Positions 26,763 through 36,088 are shown, numbered from the stretch's first letter. The stretch is DNA of 64,000 bases from Rubrobacteraceae bacterium (GCA_030448125.1 JAUJNO010000012.1:13460-77459); one strand, 5' to 3'. Numbers and translations: made by a program. The notes: generated by a model not told the origin, from the sequence alone.

Positions 26763-28418
26763 CTAGGCGAGGATGTGTCTGTAGATCCTCTTCAGGACAG
26801 GCTCTCCAGAGCCACCAATGGTGGCCTTCTCAAACCTCAGCATAGCCCGCCGGCCTTCAAGTTCTAGGGTTGCGACTTGGTTCTCGAGCCAAGGCTCTCT
26901 GTGGGTAAGGCGCCAGCTCATCCCTTCTTGCCCGGCACCTATCAGCCAAGCTAGAAAGCGGCCGACGAGCTCTCCAAGCTTCGTCCAGCCGGTGCTCTCA
27001 AGACGCCTCTTCGTTGCGGCGGAGGCATTGCGTAGCGGGGAGCAGGTCGCTTGGTAGATCGGACTCGTGACATCCTGGTTATGGAACGTCGCCTCAGCCA
27101 GGTAGCCGTAGTGGACGTCCCCGGAGAGGATAACGACGGAGGCCGGGGGTTGGCCTTTCTCTCCGGCTCCTACGGCCCGTATCAGGTTAGTCAGCTCGAC
27201 AAACGAGTCGTGGAACGAACCCCAGTGATCGAAGTCAAGCGAGCGACGTAGTCTCTCTCCCCACACTGCCGCTCGCTCCCCCCACGCTCCGGAGCTAACG
27301 GCCTCGTCCCAGACCTGCAGGTGGTGCATTCCGGGCCCAGGCAGCACCGGGACCGCTGTGGCGAGCAAAAGGTGGTTGAAGCCCCCGGTTGCGCGTTCTT
27401 CAACCCAGCGCCACTCGTCGGCGTCCACTATCGAGCGGCGGTCTCTCCTCAGTACCCGTCCTCCTCGGGAGTCCACCACTACAAGCCGCACGTTGCCAAA
27501 GTCTCGGCAGAAGCTCCACCGGGTTAGCAGGGGATCTCGATGTGCTCTGTAGAAGAACTCGCGAAGGAGAGGCCCCGCATCGTGGGCGTGCTTGACCTTC
27601 TCGAAAAGCTCATCTCCTTCGAGTTCTTGGGGCGAGAGGTTGCCGAGGTGCTGGTAGACCCAGTAGGAGGCGAGGCCTCCGAAGATCTGCTCGTCCCACG
27701 AGGGAAGGGTTCGCATCTCCTCGACCCAGGCTTCGGAGATGTTCCAGTCGTCGGTAAGCTCATGGTCGTCAAAGACCATCGCCGAAGGCACGGTAGAGAG
27801 CAGCCAGCGGATGGCTGGGTCCTTCCACGAATCTCTATACAGGCGAGAGTACTCCTCGAAGTCGGCCGCCGCGTCTCCAGGTGGCTTGCTGGTGTCGCGG
27901 CGCGAACGGATGAAGTCGAGCGTGTCTAACGGAGGCTGGTCGGCGTAGACCTGGTCCCCCAAGAGCAGCAATGCGTTTGGCAGGTTCTCAGAGGGCTCGT
28001 GCTGCAGCCTCATCGCCATCGCGTATAGGGCGTCCGTCCCGACTCCCAGTTCGTTCTCCTCGTTGCTCAGGGTGTGGGGTGGCTCGTGCGGAGCTGAGAT
28101 TCGGCACGAACCGAAGACGAGTTTTAGGGAGCCTCCCCGGTCCAAGGTGCGGATCACGCTCGTCGGGAACCCTGAGCTTTCCTCTGGCCACTTCTTCTCG
28201 CCGTCGAGTAGTACTTCGTACCTATACGCAACTCCCGGCTCTAGCCCTGCAACGTGCACCAAGCCGTAGTGGTGACCTTCGATACTGAAGGTGCGCGAGC
28301 GGTGGTTCGCACCGTCGAGCCGCACCTCGACCTCGCAAGCGGCGGCCGTTTCCACCCAGACCGTAGCCTCAGTCTCGTCAGCGTAGCGTAGCAACGGACC
28401 GAGGAGTAGATCAGGCAC
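26763..28418 (-). CDS. PhoD-like metallophosphatase
   Basis: 551 residues. An N-terminal fibronectin-like domain ('ATVWVETAAACEVEVRL', 'GLEPGVAYRYEVLLDG') leads into the PhoD catalytic domain. Metal-ligand motifs are 'FGSCRISA' (~102), 'LLLGDQVYADQP' (~150), 'MVFDDHELTDDWN' (~213), 'VVVDSRGGR' (~313) and 'ILSGDVHYGYL' (~430). Family role: hydrolysis of phosphodiesters or phosphomonoesters. No signal peptide is seen, unlike exported Tat-dependent PhoD, so this is the cytoplasmic subgroup. It is the first gene inside the island and has no co-directional partner. Possible roles are phosphate scavenging or nucleotide/lipid turnover; the substrate is unknown. Confidence 0.85.
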   Translation of the reverse strand: MPDLLLGPLLRYADETEATVWVETAAACEVEVRLDGANHRSRTFSIEGHHYGLVHVAGLEPGVAYRYEVLLDGEKKWPEESSGFPTSVIRTLDRGGSLKLVFGSCRISAPHEPPHTLSNEENELGVGTDALYAMAMRLQHEPSENLPNALLLLGDQVYADQPPLDTLDFIRSRRDTSKPPGDAAADFEEYSRLYRDSWKDPAIRWLLSTVPSAMVFDDHELTDDWNISEAWVEEMRTLPSWDEQIFGGLASYWVYQHLGNLSPQELEGDELFEKVKHAHDAGPLLREFFYRAHRDPLLTRWSFCRDFGNVRLVVVDSRGGRVLRRDRRSIVDADEWRWVEERATGGFNHLLLATAVPVLPGPGMHHLQVWDEAVSSGAWGERAAVWGERLRRSLDFDHWGSFHDSFVELTNLIRAVGAGEKGQPPASVVILSGDVHYGYLAEATFHNQDVTSPIYQATCSPLRNASAATKRRLESTGWTKLGELVGRFLAWLIGAGQEGMSWRLTHREPWLENQVATLELEGRRAMLRFEKATIGGSGEPVLKRIYRHILA

Positions 28419-28639
28419 CGTAGCCCTTGTTTCTACCCGTATACAGACCTTCTTTTCGTTTCATGGTCCCACCTTATCGTCTAGAGTCAGTTTAGAAGGA
28501 TACATTAAGATCGACGGGGAAGGGCGCACGAACCATACACACCTTGGTCGAGCACCTCTTATGGCACACTGCTGCTTAGGGCGAACCGCGCGATGGAGAG
28601 CGCCTTGCAGTAGAGCATTGGTGTATAGGTTGGTGTAAA

Positions 28640-28665
28640 AAGGGCCAGGATAACTCCCGGCCCTT
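28640..28665 (-). terminator. hairpin with U-run on the minus strand
   Basis: AAGGGCC (28640-28646) pairs with GGCCCTT (28659-28665). On the minus strand the stem is followed by a T5 tract, giving a rho-independent terminator shape. No complete minus-strand gene feeds it; it may be a leftover of a disrupted element. Confidence 0.45.
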
Positions 28666-28718
28666 CTCCTTACCTTCCGTTTATCCTGCAAATTACGGTA
28701 TTTCTATGGCGCGCTCGT

Positions 28719-28925
28719 GTGGCGGACCCTCGTCTGCCATGGGAGCGCCGTTACGAGGCGGGTCGGCTGACGCCGGTCCGGGTCCACCGGGTAGTTTCGT
28801 CGCTTTTGGTGGAACTGGGGACGCCGGCGAAGGCGCCGAAACCCTGCGGTAGGTCGCCCGGGAGACCCAAAGGTCGGCTCTCGGGCAGGGCCAAGCGCTA
28901 CTCGGCGCTCAAGAAGAGCGCCTGA
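28719..28925 (+). pseudogene. transposase C-terminal remnant
   Basis: About 68 codons, open a little further upstream. The sequence 'RLPWERRYEAGRLTPVRVHR', then 'LGTPAKAPKPCGRSPGRPKG' and 'RAKRYSALKK' matches the C-terminal tail common in a group of actinobacterial transposases (the NF041680-like group, recalled from memory). The rest of the gene is absent. It is followed by a nested inverted repeat that may be the old element end. Confidence 0.6.
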
Positions 28926-28929
28926 GAGG

Positions 28930-29019
28930 GTAAAACCGCAAAGCGAGAGTTTTGCGATGTAGATAAAGCCCATCGCAAAACTCCTCCTGCTTAAAACGCA
29001 AGCTAAGAGCCGGTTTTAC
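28930..29019. repeat. nested inverted repeats downstream of the transposase remnant
   Basis: Outer arms GTAAAACCG (28930-28938) and CGGTTTTAC (29011-29019) enclose inner 13-bp perfect arms GAGTTTTGCGATG (28947-28959) and CATCGCAAAACTC (28971-28983). Likely an insertion-sequence end or a terminator for the lost transposase. Confidence 0.7.
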
Positions 29020-29173
29020 GCCTTCTACTTTGCCCGCCCCAGTGCCAGAATTGTGAACCAAGTAAATGGTATTGTTGAGAGAGTTCAGGAGGACCAGACT
29101 ATTTCAATAGAGGTGCTACATAAGGAAAAAGCGTGTAGTATACCCAGAGCTTTAAGGAGAGGAAGCGCTTCGT

Positions 29174-29955
29174 ATGCTGGCTGAGCAGTTTGACGCGTTC
29201 TTGTTCGATCTTGATGGTACCCTTTACCATGGTGAGGAGATTTTCCCTCACGTAACGGACTCCTTACTTCGCCTTCGCGGTGCTGGTAAGGTAATTCGTT
29301 TCGTGACTAACGACCCCGACCGACTCGAGCGGAGGTTACCCAACACCTGATCGGAATGGGTATAAAAGCTCAACAGCAGGAGGTCTTCACCTCCGGGTGG
29401 GCTACAGCGAGGTACCTCGGGGAAAGTGGTGTGCGCTCTGCCTATGTCGTCGGTAGCCCTGGTCTCACACATGAGATTCGTCAGGCCGGAGTCGAGGTTG
29501 TTGAAACTGGTCAACCGGAGGTAGTCGTAGTCGGGGGCGACGAGCATACCTCCTATGATCACCTCTTGAAAGCTACTAGATTCATATTGGGGGGAGCAAG
29601 GTTTATAGCTACCAATCCGGACGGTTCCTACCCAACCTCAGAGGGCCCTATTCCAGGTGCAGGGGCCATAGTGGCTGCTATCCAGGCAGCTTCTGGAGAA
29701 AATCCCGATGTGATAGTAGGAAAGCCTAACCCCAAACTTTTCGAGCTAGCTATGGAAGGGTTGAACGCAAAACGCGAGCGCATCGCAATGATCGGCGACA
29801 ATCCTATGACAGACATCAAAGGAGCTTTCCAGATAGGGATAACAGGTATCTTGCTCGCAAAGTCGCCACCACTTCCCAAGGATGGCGATGTTCCTACCCC
29901 AGATGTTATCGTCCCAGATCTTTCTTTTCTCTTTGGAGATGACGTTACGGGATAG
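29174..29955 (+). pseudogene. HAD-IIA phosphatase (NagD/phosphoglycolate phosphatase type), one frameshift
   Basis: ATG 29174 opens 'DAFLFDLDGTLYHGEE' (motif I) and 'IRFVTNDPDR'. After a one-base shift near 29325 the reading continues 'RAEVTQHLIGMGIKAQQQEV' and on to 29955, with 'ATNPDGSYPTSEG', 'VGKPNPKLFELAM' and 'MIGDNPMTDIKGA' (motifs III-IV). Together about 260 residues, normal for HAD-IIA enzymes that dephosphorylate sugar- or nucleotide-phosphates. Base use is clearly more AT-rich than the flanking chromosome (many AT-ending codons), which suggests acquisition by transfer with the island. AAGGAG lies upstream, somewhat far from the ATG. Confidence 0.75.
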
Positions 29956-30147
29956 GAGCAGGGTGGCGCAAGTGTGCCGGAGGTCATGAGATCATATATC
30001 GGGAAGACCGGCGCGTTTGAGGAGCCGAGCGGAGGAGCGGTTTCAAAGATTGAAGGGGTAAAGGATGCACAGTGTGGGGTGTTTCCTGAATCTTGTAGCA
30101 GGCCTCATAAACCTAGCCTGCGGAGGTAATCTCTCTTATCCCGACGA

Positions 30148-30854
30148 ATGCGATCGCCGTTAGCGGTTTCGTCATCGAGAGAAGTACCTCGCAACGTCTC
30201 GGAGGCCGTGGACCCGCCGAAGGCGCAGAGGGAGGAGGTGCGACCTTTATCTCCCGAGCAAGCGCGCAGACTGCTCGAGGCGGCGCGTGGAGATCGCTTG
30301 GAAGCCCTCTACGTGCTCGCTGTTCACTGCGGGCTTCGGCAAGGCGAGTTGCTAGGGCTTCGCTGGGAAGACGTAGACCTCGAAGCAGGCACTTTGCACG
30401 TCCGACGGACGCTCACTCTGGCTAAGGATGGCCCAATGTTTATGGCCCCTAAGACCGCCAAGAGCCGCCGACAGATAAGGTTCACCACCGGGGCTATAGA
30501 GGCTCTTAAACGTCATCACGACAACTCCAATTCGAAGAGTGCACGCGGCTCACCGGGCTGTGGCAAGACTACGGGCTTGTATTCGCGACGACGATCGGGA
30601 CTCCTATCAATCCCCGCAACCTTACGGGCCGTTCATTCAAGCCGTTGCTCAAGCAAGCCGGACTGCCAGACATACGCTTCCACGATCTGCGGCACACCTG
30701 CGCGACGCTACTGTTGAGAAGGAGCGTGCATCCGAAATTGGTTCAAGAGCTATTGGGGCACGCCACGATTGCGGTAACTCTGGACACGTATTCTCACCTT
30801 GTGCCGGGAATGGGGCACCAGGCAGCGAACGCGATGGAGAGCGTACTAGAGTAG
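30148..30854 (+). pseudogene. tyrosine recombinase (phage-type integrase), truncated and frameshifted
   Basis: The catalytic domain is readable in two frames. The first has 'RPLSPEQARRLLEAARGD' and 'VHCGLRQGELLGLRWEDVDL' with the first catalytic Arg. After a shift near 30535 the second has 'FATTIGTPINPRNL', 'FHDLRHTCATLLL' (His-x-x-Arg), 'QELLGHATIAVTLDTYSHL' (His and nucleophile Tyr) and a stop at 30854. The N-terminal core-binding domain expected before 'RPLSPEQ' (about 150 residues) is missing. A tRNA-like fragment lies 80 bp downstream, the usual place for an attachment site. It is the only integrase in the island, so the element is probably immobile. Confidence 0.85.
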
Positions 30855-30934
30855 CGGGTTGCAGTAAATCGGCCCCGGCGGGTACCCGGGGCTATTATGG
30901 TTCAGCCCAATGTGCAGGAGTTTTCTTAGCGCGC

Positions 30935-31008
30935 TCGGCAGGACTCGAACCTGCGACCTTCTGATGCGAGTCTTAATCGGTCAGTTCTCACTGGTTCTAA
31001 CCTGTCAG
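30935..31008. repeat. tRNA-Arg-like fragment, copy B
   Basis: Resembles the 3' half of a tRNA on the minus strand ('CTCGGCAGGACTCGAACC', 'TGCGACCTTCTGATGCGA'). It aligns with 26464-26538 over its whole length, including the non-tRNA tail 'CTAACCTGTCAG'. It lies directly after the integrase, consistent with an attachment site of a 4.5-kb nested element. Confidence 0.6.
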
Positions 31009-31009
31009 A

Positions 31010-31128
31010 CAATTAAGAGGCTGCGCCAATAGGCTGGCAACTTTTCGTACTTGGCAGCTCTCAAAGCGATTGAATCTCGCAAGCTCCTTGTCAGCCTATT
31101 GGCGCAATTAAGAGGCCGCGCCATTAGG
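31010..31128. repeat. mixed direct and inverted repeat
   Basis: CAATTAAGAGGC-T/C-GCGCCA occurs at 31010 and 31105 as a near-perfect 24-bp direct repeat. Also TGCGCCAATAGGCTG (31022-31036) has its exact reverse complement at 31092-31106. Together they can form an 85-nt stem-loop. Function unknown; it separates the integrase from the IS3 element. Confidence 0.75.
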
Positions 31129-31255
31129 TGAATAGTGAATGTATCAACAGGCGGTGAAGAGGCGATCTAATCGTTCGGAGAATCGCCAGGTGGACTTGAC
31201 CCGCTCTGGTGGACACCCGAGAGTTTGGAGGCAAAGCCTCCGCGAAGGAGTCCAC

Positions 31256-31522
31256 ATGCCCAAGAAGACGGGGTTGCGTTACCCGGAGGAGTTCAAGGCC
31301 GAAGCCGTCCAGCTAGCTCACTCCTCTCCGGATAGGTCCATCCTCCAGCTCGCCCATGAGCTGGGAATCGCGGACCAGACCCTACGCAATTGGATCAAGC
31401 AAGCAGAGATCGATCGCGGTGAGCGGGAGGGGCTCAACACCGAAGAGCGTGAGGAACTCAGAAGGCTCAGGCGGGAAAACAGGATCCTTCGCGAGGAAAG
31501 AGAAATCCTGAAAAAGCCTTAA
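31256..31522 (+). CDS. IS3-family transposase OrfA
   Basis: 88 residues from ATG 31256. A helix-turn-helix of the transposase_8 type ('RYPEEFKAEAVQLAHSS', 'AHELGIADQTLRNWIKQAE') is followed by a leucine-zipper helix ('EELRRLRRENRILREEREIL'). Role: DNA binding at the terminal repeats. The end is odd: the frame stops at TAA right after 'LKKP', but another frame continues 'FFAKEDGTR' to a TGA at 31554-31556 that overlaps the orfB start. That is the usual IS3 junction, so an indel near 31515 has probably shortened OrfA and may have upset the programmed frameshift that makes the OrfAB transposase. Confidence 0.8.
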   Translation: MPKKTGLRYPEEFKAEAVQLAHSSPDRSILQLAHELGIADQTLRNWIKQAEIDRGEREGLNTEEREELRRLRRENRILREEREILKKP

Positions 31523-31552
31523 GGCCTTCTTCGCGAAGGAAGACGGGACTCG

Positions 31553-32428
31553 GTGAGCGTCTTCAGGCTCATCGAGGCGGAGAAGGCTAGCCACTCTGTC
31601 CCTATGCTGTGCAGGCTTCTTGGCGTCTCTCGCTCCGGTTACTACGCCTGGAGGAACAGGCCACCATCCGAGAGAGCCCGCTTCGACGCGGTGCTCTCAG
31701 AGAAGATCGAGACGATCCACCGCGACAGCCGTGCCACCTACGGAGCACCGAGGATTCACGCCGAGCTCAGAGCCATAGGCTTCCGCTGCGGTAGGAAGAG
31801 AGTAGCCAGGCTCATGCGCCGAGCGAAGCTCAGGGGCTGCCTCAGAGGGCGTAGGATGCGCACGACTCATCGCAGAGCCCTCCAGCAAGTCGCTCCGGAC
31901 CTGGTCGGCAGGAACTTCGCCTCCGAAGAGCCGGACCGGCTGTGGGTAGCGGACATAACCTACGTCCGCTCCAGGGAAGGCTTCGTCTACTTGGCCTTCA
32001 TCCTCGACGCCTGCAGCCGTCGGGTGGTCGGCTGGTCAATGGCAACGCACCTGAGGACCGAGCTTGTCGTAGACGCCTTGCACATGGCGATTGTGAGGCG
32101 AAAGCCCGCTCCGGGGCTCGTGCACCACTCGGATCGCGGAGTGCAGTACACCTCGCTGTCCTTCGGCAAGAGGCTGGAGGATGAGGGGCTCGTACCATCG
32201 ATGGGCCGGGTAGGCTCGGCCTATGACAATGCCCTCGCCGAGTCGTTCGTCGCTACGCTGAAGACGGAGTTGATCTACCAAGCCCCGTGGCCTACTCGGC
32301 AGACAGCAAGGACGGCTATCTTCGAGTACATAGAGGGGTTCTACAACACTCGGAGGAGGCACTCTTCTCTGGGCCACCTAAGCCCTGCAGAGTTCGAGGA
32401 GGTTAAACTGACAGAAGCCGCTGCGTGA
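31553..32428 (+). CDS. IS3-family transposase OrfB (DDE integrase core)
   Basis: 291 residues, GTG start. The HTH_21 region ('SRSGYYAWRNRPPSERAR', 'YGAPRIHAELR') leads into the rve core with the catalytic triad: 'WVADITYV' (Asp), 'HHSDRGVQYTS' (Asp) and 'NALAESFVATLKTELI' (Glu). The C-terminus 'YNTRRRHSSLGHLSPAEFE' is diagnostic of the IS3 group. The reading frame is intact, so the catalytic part may still work if OrfA is supplied. Confidence 0.92.
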   Translation: MSVFRLIEAEKASHSVPMLCRLLGVSRSGYYAWRNRPPSERARFDAVLSEKIETIHRDSRATYGAPRIHAELRAIGFRCGRKRVARLMRRAKLRGCLRGRRMRTTHRRALQQVAPDLVGRNFASEEPDRLWVADITYVRSREGFVYLAFILDACSRRVVGWSMATHLRTELVVDALHMAIVRRKPAPGLVHHSDRGVQYTSLSFGKRLEDEGLVPSMGRVGSAYDNALAESFVATLKTELIYQAPWPTRQTARTAIFEYIEGFYNTRRRHSSLGHLSPAEFEEVKLTEAAA

Positions 32429-32567
32429 AAGAGATGTGTCTACCGTACCGGGGCAAGTCCAATCCTCTAGATTCCGATTCATGGTAGCGTCCTTAGCTTC
32501 AGTCGGGAACCACAGCAGTGTTGACAGACATAGGATCACACCAAGTTGCAGAGTATAAAAGGCGCAT

Positions 32568-33605
32568 ATGCTCGACAGAGAGGAGCGCGTGAAGAGAAAC
32601 CCAAGCATAATCTTGGTGTTGTTGCCCCTGACTTTGTTGGTACTCGCTACCGTCGCTTGCGGTGGGCGAGCAGGGTTCGGTGGTCCCAACGAGGGTGCTT
32701 TTACGCGGCACTTTTTCACCAATGAGCACGGGACGCGAGATTATCGGCTATATGTACCTAGTGGCTATGAAGAGCAGGACAGCGTTCCCCTGATCGTCAT
32801 GTTGCACGGGTGTAGACAGGATGCCGAAGACTTCGCCGCTGGCACCCAAATGAACGTTCTCGCCGAGCGAGAAGAGTTCCTCGTCCTCTATCCGGAGCAG
32901 CGCCTGAGCGCAAACCCATTGGGTTGCTGGAACTGGTTCGAGCTTACTAGCCAGGAACGGGGCAGCGGAGAACCTTCGATTATCGCCGGCGTTACCGAGA
33001 GCGTGATTGCCGACTACAACGTCGACATGAGTCGGGTGTACGTTGCTGGGATCTCTGCCGGGGGAGCGATGACCAGCATCATGGGGGCGACGTACCCCGA
33101 TCTCTACAGCGCCATCGCTGTGCACTCGGGACTCGAATACAAAGCTGCCGGCAACAGTAGGATGGCTCTGGCGGCTCAGAGGGATGGCGGGCCGGACCCC
33201 GATCAGCAAGGCTACCTAGCTTTTCTGAGTGCCCGTGAGCAAGCACGAGTCCTCCCGACAATCGTATTGCATGGAGAGGAGGATGAGGAAGTTGACGTGG
33301 TAAATGCCCATCAAGCGCTCTCACAATGGGCGCAAACAAACGATTACTCGTACGACGGTTCGGACAACGACAGCATCACCGACGAGCCAGCCGACACCTT
33401 CCGGGAGCAAGCGCCGGAGGGCTACCACTACGTCAGATACGTCTATGAGAACCCGGAAGGGGACGTAATCATGGAGAAGTGGATCGTCGATGGGCTGGGC
33501 CATGCGTGGCCGGGTGGTGACCCCAAAGGATCCTACACTGATCCCGAAGGGCCAGATGCTTCCGAGGAGATAATACGTTTCTTTAAAAGTGTTAGTGACA
33601 TATAA
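32568..33605 (+). CDS. lipoprotein esterase of the PHB depolymerase family (LpqC-like)
   Basis: 345 residues. A hydrophobic signal with lipobox-like 'ATVACGG' (Cys ~29) suggests a secreted lipoprotein; ATG 32568 or GTG 32589 may be the start. The alpha/beta-hydrolase core shows 'DYRLYVPSGY', 'PLIVMLHGCRQD' (oxyanion loop), 'GCWNWF', the nucleophile 'GISAGGAM' (Ser ~164), an acid region near 'LHGEEDEEVD' and the catalytic His in 'DGLGHAWPGG'. Family role: hydrolysis of polyhydroxyalkanoate or other ester substrates outside the cell. A paralogue with the same motifs lies 640 bp away on the opposite strand. An AT-rich stretch precedes it, directly after the IS3 element. Confidence 0.85.
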   Translation: MLDREERVKRNPSIILVLLPLTLLVLATVACGGRAGFGGPNEGAFTRHFFTNEHGTRDYRLYVPSGYEEQDSVPLIVMLHGCRQDAEDFAAGTQMNVLAEREEFLVLYPEQRLSANPLGCWNWFELTSQERGSGEPSIIAGVTESVIADYNVDMSRVYVAGISAGGAMTSIMGATYPDLYSAIAVHSGLEYKAAGNSRMALAAQRDGGPDPDQQGYLAFLSAREQARVLPTIVLHGEEDEEVDVVNAHQALSQWAQTNDYSYDGSDNDSITDEPADTFREQAPEGYHYVRYVYENPEGDVIMEKWIVDGLGHAWPGGDPKGSYTDPEGPDASEEIIRFFKSVSDI

Positions 33606-34246
33606 CTCTCTATGTCCTACAGATTGTGGCAAGGGCTCGAACACGAGCACGCGGGTCTTCAGCAGGACGTACCGGTCTCCGCGGCGGTAGAGACTCCCAC
33701 TAGCACTCCGGCGAACCATTCCTGAAGCGGGTCCAGCTCTACAATGAGCAATTCTAGGGGTTTCATGTCCTTTGCAGGCTCCATCATATATTAGTTTCCT
33801 CTATGTTAAGGGTAAGAGCTTGTGCCAATAAGGAGCGCTTGAATGTAAATGGAGATGAATTGCTCGATCATTTGGGAAGTTGCTGAAGCTTCCCGAAGTG
33901 AAGGAGCCTCTCCATGCCTGCAGTATTACCATACATCATCTAGGTTATCTAGGAACATCTAGGAACAGTTCGCCGTCCTTCTGCCCGAACGAAACGTAGA
34001 TCATCCGCTCGGTTGCCACCGACCTCGGATCCCTGACAGGGTAGTTTTCAATAAGCTCGTGCAGGTGCGGTTCTTCGGCTGCGCCTACTGGCGGTATCTC
34101 GGCGGATAGACTCAAGCTGCCCCTGCGCGCAGGATGGCACCCTTACCGGTCGGCCCGATCGACTCCTCCACAATCCCGTACAGCGGCGGGGCTCGCGTTG
34201 ACACGCGAGCCTCCACCGTAGCGTTTATGCTGCACCCCTCGCACGA
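33606..34246. other. non-coding gap between two esterase genes
   Basis: 640 bp between the 3' ends of the convergent esterase genes. I see no conserved reading frame, tRNA or clear terminator. Confidence 0.5.
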
Positions 34247-35644
34247 TCAGTTGGTGGAGGGCCGTTCCGTCGGATGCTGCTGATCGAAGAATCTCACCAT
34301 CTCCGCCGAGGCGTCGGGGCCTTTGGTGTCTGTGTAGGAGCCTGCGCTGCTCCCTCCTGACCAGGCGTGTGCGAGGCCGTGGACGGTCCACTGCTCCATG
34401 ATAGGGCGACCCTCAGCGTCACGTTGAGTGGCGCGGGTGTAAGCGTGACCATTTGGAACCTGCCCATTGCGCACCGCGATAGGTGGGACCGGCTTGCCCA
34501 CCGCATTACGGCTGCCAGGAGCGGCGTCTGCCGTCCGGTAGTACGCGAGCAGTTGTTCGGCGTTGCGTGGGTGTACGGTTGTGTCACGATCTCCGTGGAA
34601 CACGATCACGGGTACGCTCACCTCTGGGCCACCGGAGGGGGCATCCTGATGTGGCTTAGAAGCCCCACCGCCCTGCATCGCGGAGAGGGCGGAGACGAGG
34701 TCCTGGGCGGCGCCGGGGGCGAGGCCGGAGTGGACGCCGACCGCGGCGTAGAGATCGGGGTAAGTCGCCCCCATAATCGCGGCCATCGCTCCGCCGGCCG
34801 ACATCCCAGCCACGTACACCCGGCCATCGGCGATACTGTACTCCTCGACGACCTGGCGGGTGATACCGGCGATTATGGCCGGCTCGCCCTGCCCGCGCTG
34901 CTGGTCCGAGGCCTTAAACCAGTTCCAGCACTTCTGCATATTGGCGTTCTGGGCCTGTGCGGGATAGGCGACGAGGAAGGTGTGCTCCTCGGCGAGCACG
35001 TTCATGCTCGTTCCGGCCGCGAAGTCATTGGGATTCTGGGTGCAGCCATGGAGCATGACCACCAGGGGTACCGCCTCTTGTCCGGTGTAACCGCTCGGAA
35101 CGTACAGCTTATAGGAGCGGCCCCCGGCCGGACCGGCGTAGGAACGCTCGACGAATTGACCTCCCGCAGGGACAACTGCCGGCCCGGGCACGCCCTTTGT
35201 CTGCCCGGGCAAGCCGTCGGGCAGACCGGGCAGGACGTTCGGCATGCTGTTGGGCAAGCCGTCCAACAGACCGGGTAAGCCGTCCGGCAGACCAGACAAG
35301 CCGCCTGGCAGGCTGCTGGGTAAGCCGTGTAGCAGGTTAGGTAAGTCGGTGGGCAGGCTGTTGGTTAGGCCGTCGGGAAGGCGCGGCACGGCGCGGTAGT
35401 GTCGGCTCGACCTGAGGGCGTCCCCCTTCCGACCTAGGTTCGCGTTCTCTGGGGGACGGCCGGCTCTCTCCAGCACCCGATCGACCGTCTCAACTGGCCC
35501 TTCGGTCCCGCTCTTGTCCTCCGACGCCATCGGGGCAGAGGTGCCTCCGAGGGCGCGCTGGATGGCGGCGGTCGCCTCGGCGAGCCGCCCCTCGTTCATG
35601 AGGCGCGTGGCCTCCGACATGCTGTCCTGTAACAGGTTACTCAT
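34247..35644 (-). CDS. PHB depolymerase-family esterase with a Gly-Leu-Pro repeat linker
   Basis: 465 residues from ATG 35644, preceded by GAGAGGAG; the frame is open further upstream but overlaps the neighbour. Residues ~1-85 are a helical N-terminus ('[29 protein letters not shown]' in parts) that resembles the start of cytoplasmic PHB-depolymerase-like proteins. Residues ~92-150 are repeats of the type 'GLPxxLPxGL', a flexible linker. The catalytic domain has '[20 protein letters not shown]' in parts, '[12 protein letters not shown]', nucleophile 'GMSAGGAM', '[11 protein letters not shown]' (Asp) and '[10 protein letters not shown]' (His). No signal peptide, unlike the lipoprotein paralogue at 32568, so the two probably act on opposite sides of the membrane. 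The RHH regulator gene lies 25 bp upstream in the same operon. Confidence 0.85.
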   Translation of the reverse strand: MSNLLQDSMSEATRLMNEGRLAEATAAIQRALGGTSAPMASEDKSGTEGPVETVDRVLERAGRPPENANLGRKGDALRSSRHYRAVPRLPDGLTNSLPTDLPNLLHGLPSSLPGGLSGLPDGLPGLLDGLPNSMPNVLPGLPDGLPGQTKGVPGPAVVPAGGQFVERSYAGPAGGRSYKLYVPSGYTGQEAVPLVVMLHGCTQNPNDFAAGTSMNVLAEEHTFLVAYPAQAQNANMQKCWNWFKASDQQRGQGEPAIIAGITRQVVEEYSIADGRVYVAGMSAGGAMAAIMGATYPDLYAAVGVHSGLAPGAAQDLVSALSAMQGGGASKPHQDAPSGGPEVSVPVIVFHGDRDTTVHPRNAEQLLAYYRTADAAPGSRNAVGKPVPPIAVRNGQVPNGHAYTRATQRDAEGRPIMEQWTVHGLAHAWSGGSSAGSYTDTKGPDASAEMVRFFDQQHPTERPSTN

Positions 35645-35669
35645 ACTTGCTTCTCCTCTCCTATGTGCT

Positions 35670-36068
35670 TTACGTTGATCGGTTACGACTCGCCAGCGCC
35701 GCCTTGACGGTAGGGCTCGCCCGGAAGGCGCCCAAAACCTCCAAGGAGGCAATGGTCTCCAGGGCCAGCTCCGGGGAGACGTCGTTGGCGATGCTCGCCA
35801 GCCCCAAGACCCGGATATCGAGCGCCTCGCCCGCCGCCCGCACAACCTCTAGGTCGCCCCGGGCGTAGTGCTGCAACCCGAGCACCAGCTCTTTACGGAC
35901 CACCGTCTGCTTGACCGCCTCGGCGTGTTCTCCGAGTTGGTTGCGGATCGCCGTGCGGATGAAGTCGGTGCGGTTCTGGTAGAAGCCCTCCCTAACCAGC
36001 AGGTCGATCTGCCCCAGATCCACCGGGCCCAAGTTGATCGTGATCTTCTCCAACTCAGTCAATGCCAT
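35670..36068 (-). CDS. ribbon-helix-helix (CopG-type) regulator
   Basis: 132 residues. Residues ~6-50 are a ribbon-helix-helix DNA-binding domain: beta strand '[16 protein letters not shown]', then helices '[20 protein letters not shown]'-like in parts. The C-terminal ~80 residues are helical ('[20 protein letters not shown]', '[17 protein letters not shown]') and not a known toxin-binding tail. It is the first gene of an operon with the esterase. An upstream promoter overlapped by a repeated CATCCACAT/TGGATG site suggests autoregulation, the usual mode for RHH proteins. Not a toxin-antitoxin pair: no toxin-like gene adjoins. Confidence 0.8.
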   Translation of the reverse strand: MALTELEKITINLGPVDLGQIDLLVREGFYQNRTDFIRTAIRNQLGEHAEAVKQTVVRKELVLGLQHYARGDLEVVRAAGEALDIRVLGLASIANDVSPELALETIASLEVLGAFRASPTVKAALASRNRST

Positions 36069-36088
36069 CGCATCTACCTTCCTCTAGA

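Larger units (their letters stand above)
31191..32461 (+). mobile_element. IS3-family insertion sequence
   Basis: Bounded by terminal inverted repeats that begin TGGACTTG at 31191 and, on the other strand, TGGACTTG ending at 32461, with further matches over ~25 bp (…GG-GGACAC). It carries an orfA/orfB transposase pair. Length 1271 bp is typical of IS3. No clear target-site duplication is visible at the two ends, so rearrangement since insertion is possible. Confidence 0.85.

Noticed and set aside
29356..29955. HAD gene starting at ATG 29356 as a complete protein
   Set aside because: Motif I (DLDGT) lies upstream in another frame, so this start would give an enzyme without its nucleophile.
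35670..36068. RHH protein as an antitoxin
   Set aside because: The neighbour is a 465-residue esterase; no small RNase- or gyrase-type toxin frame is adjacent.
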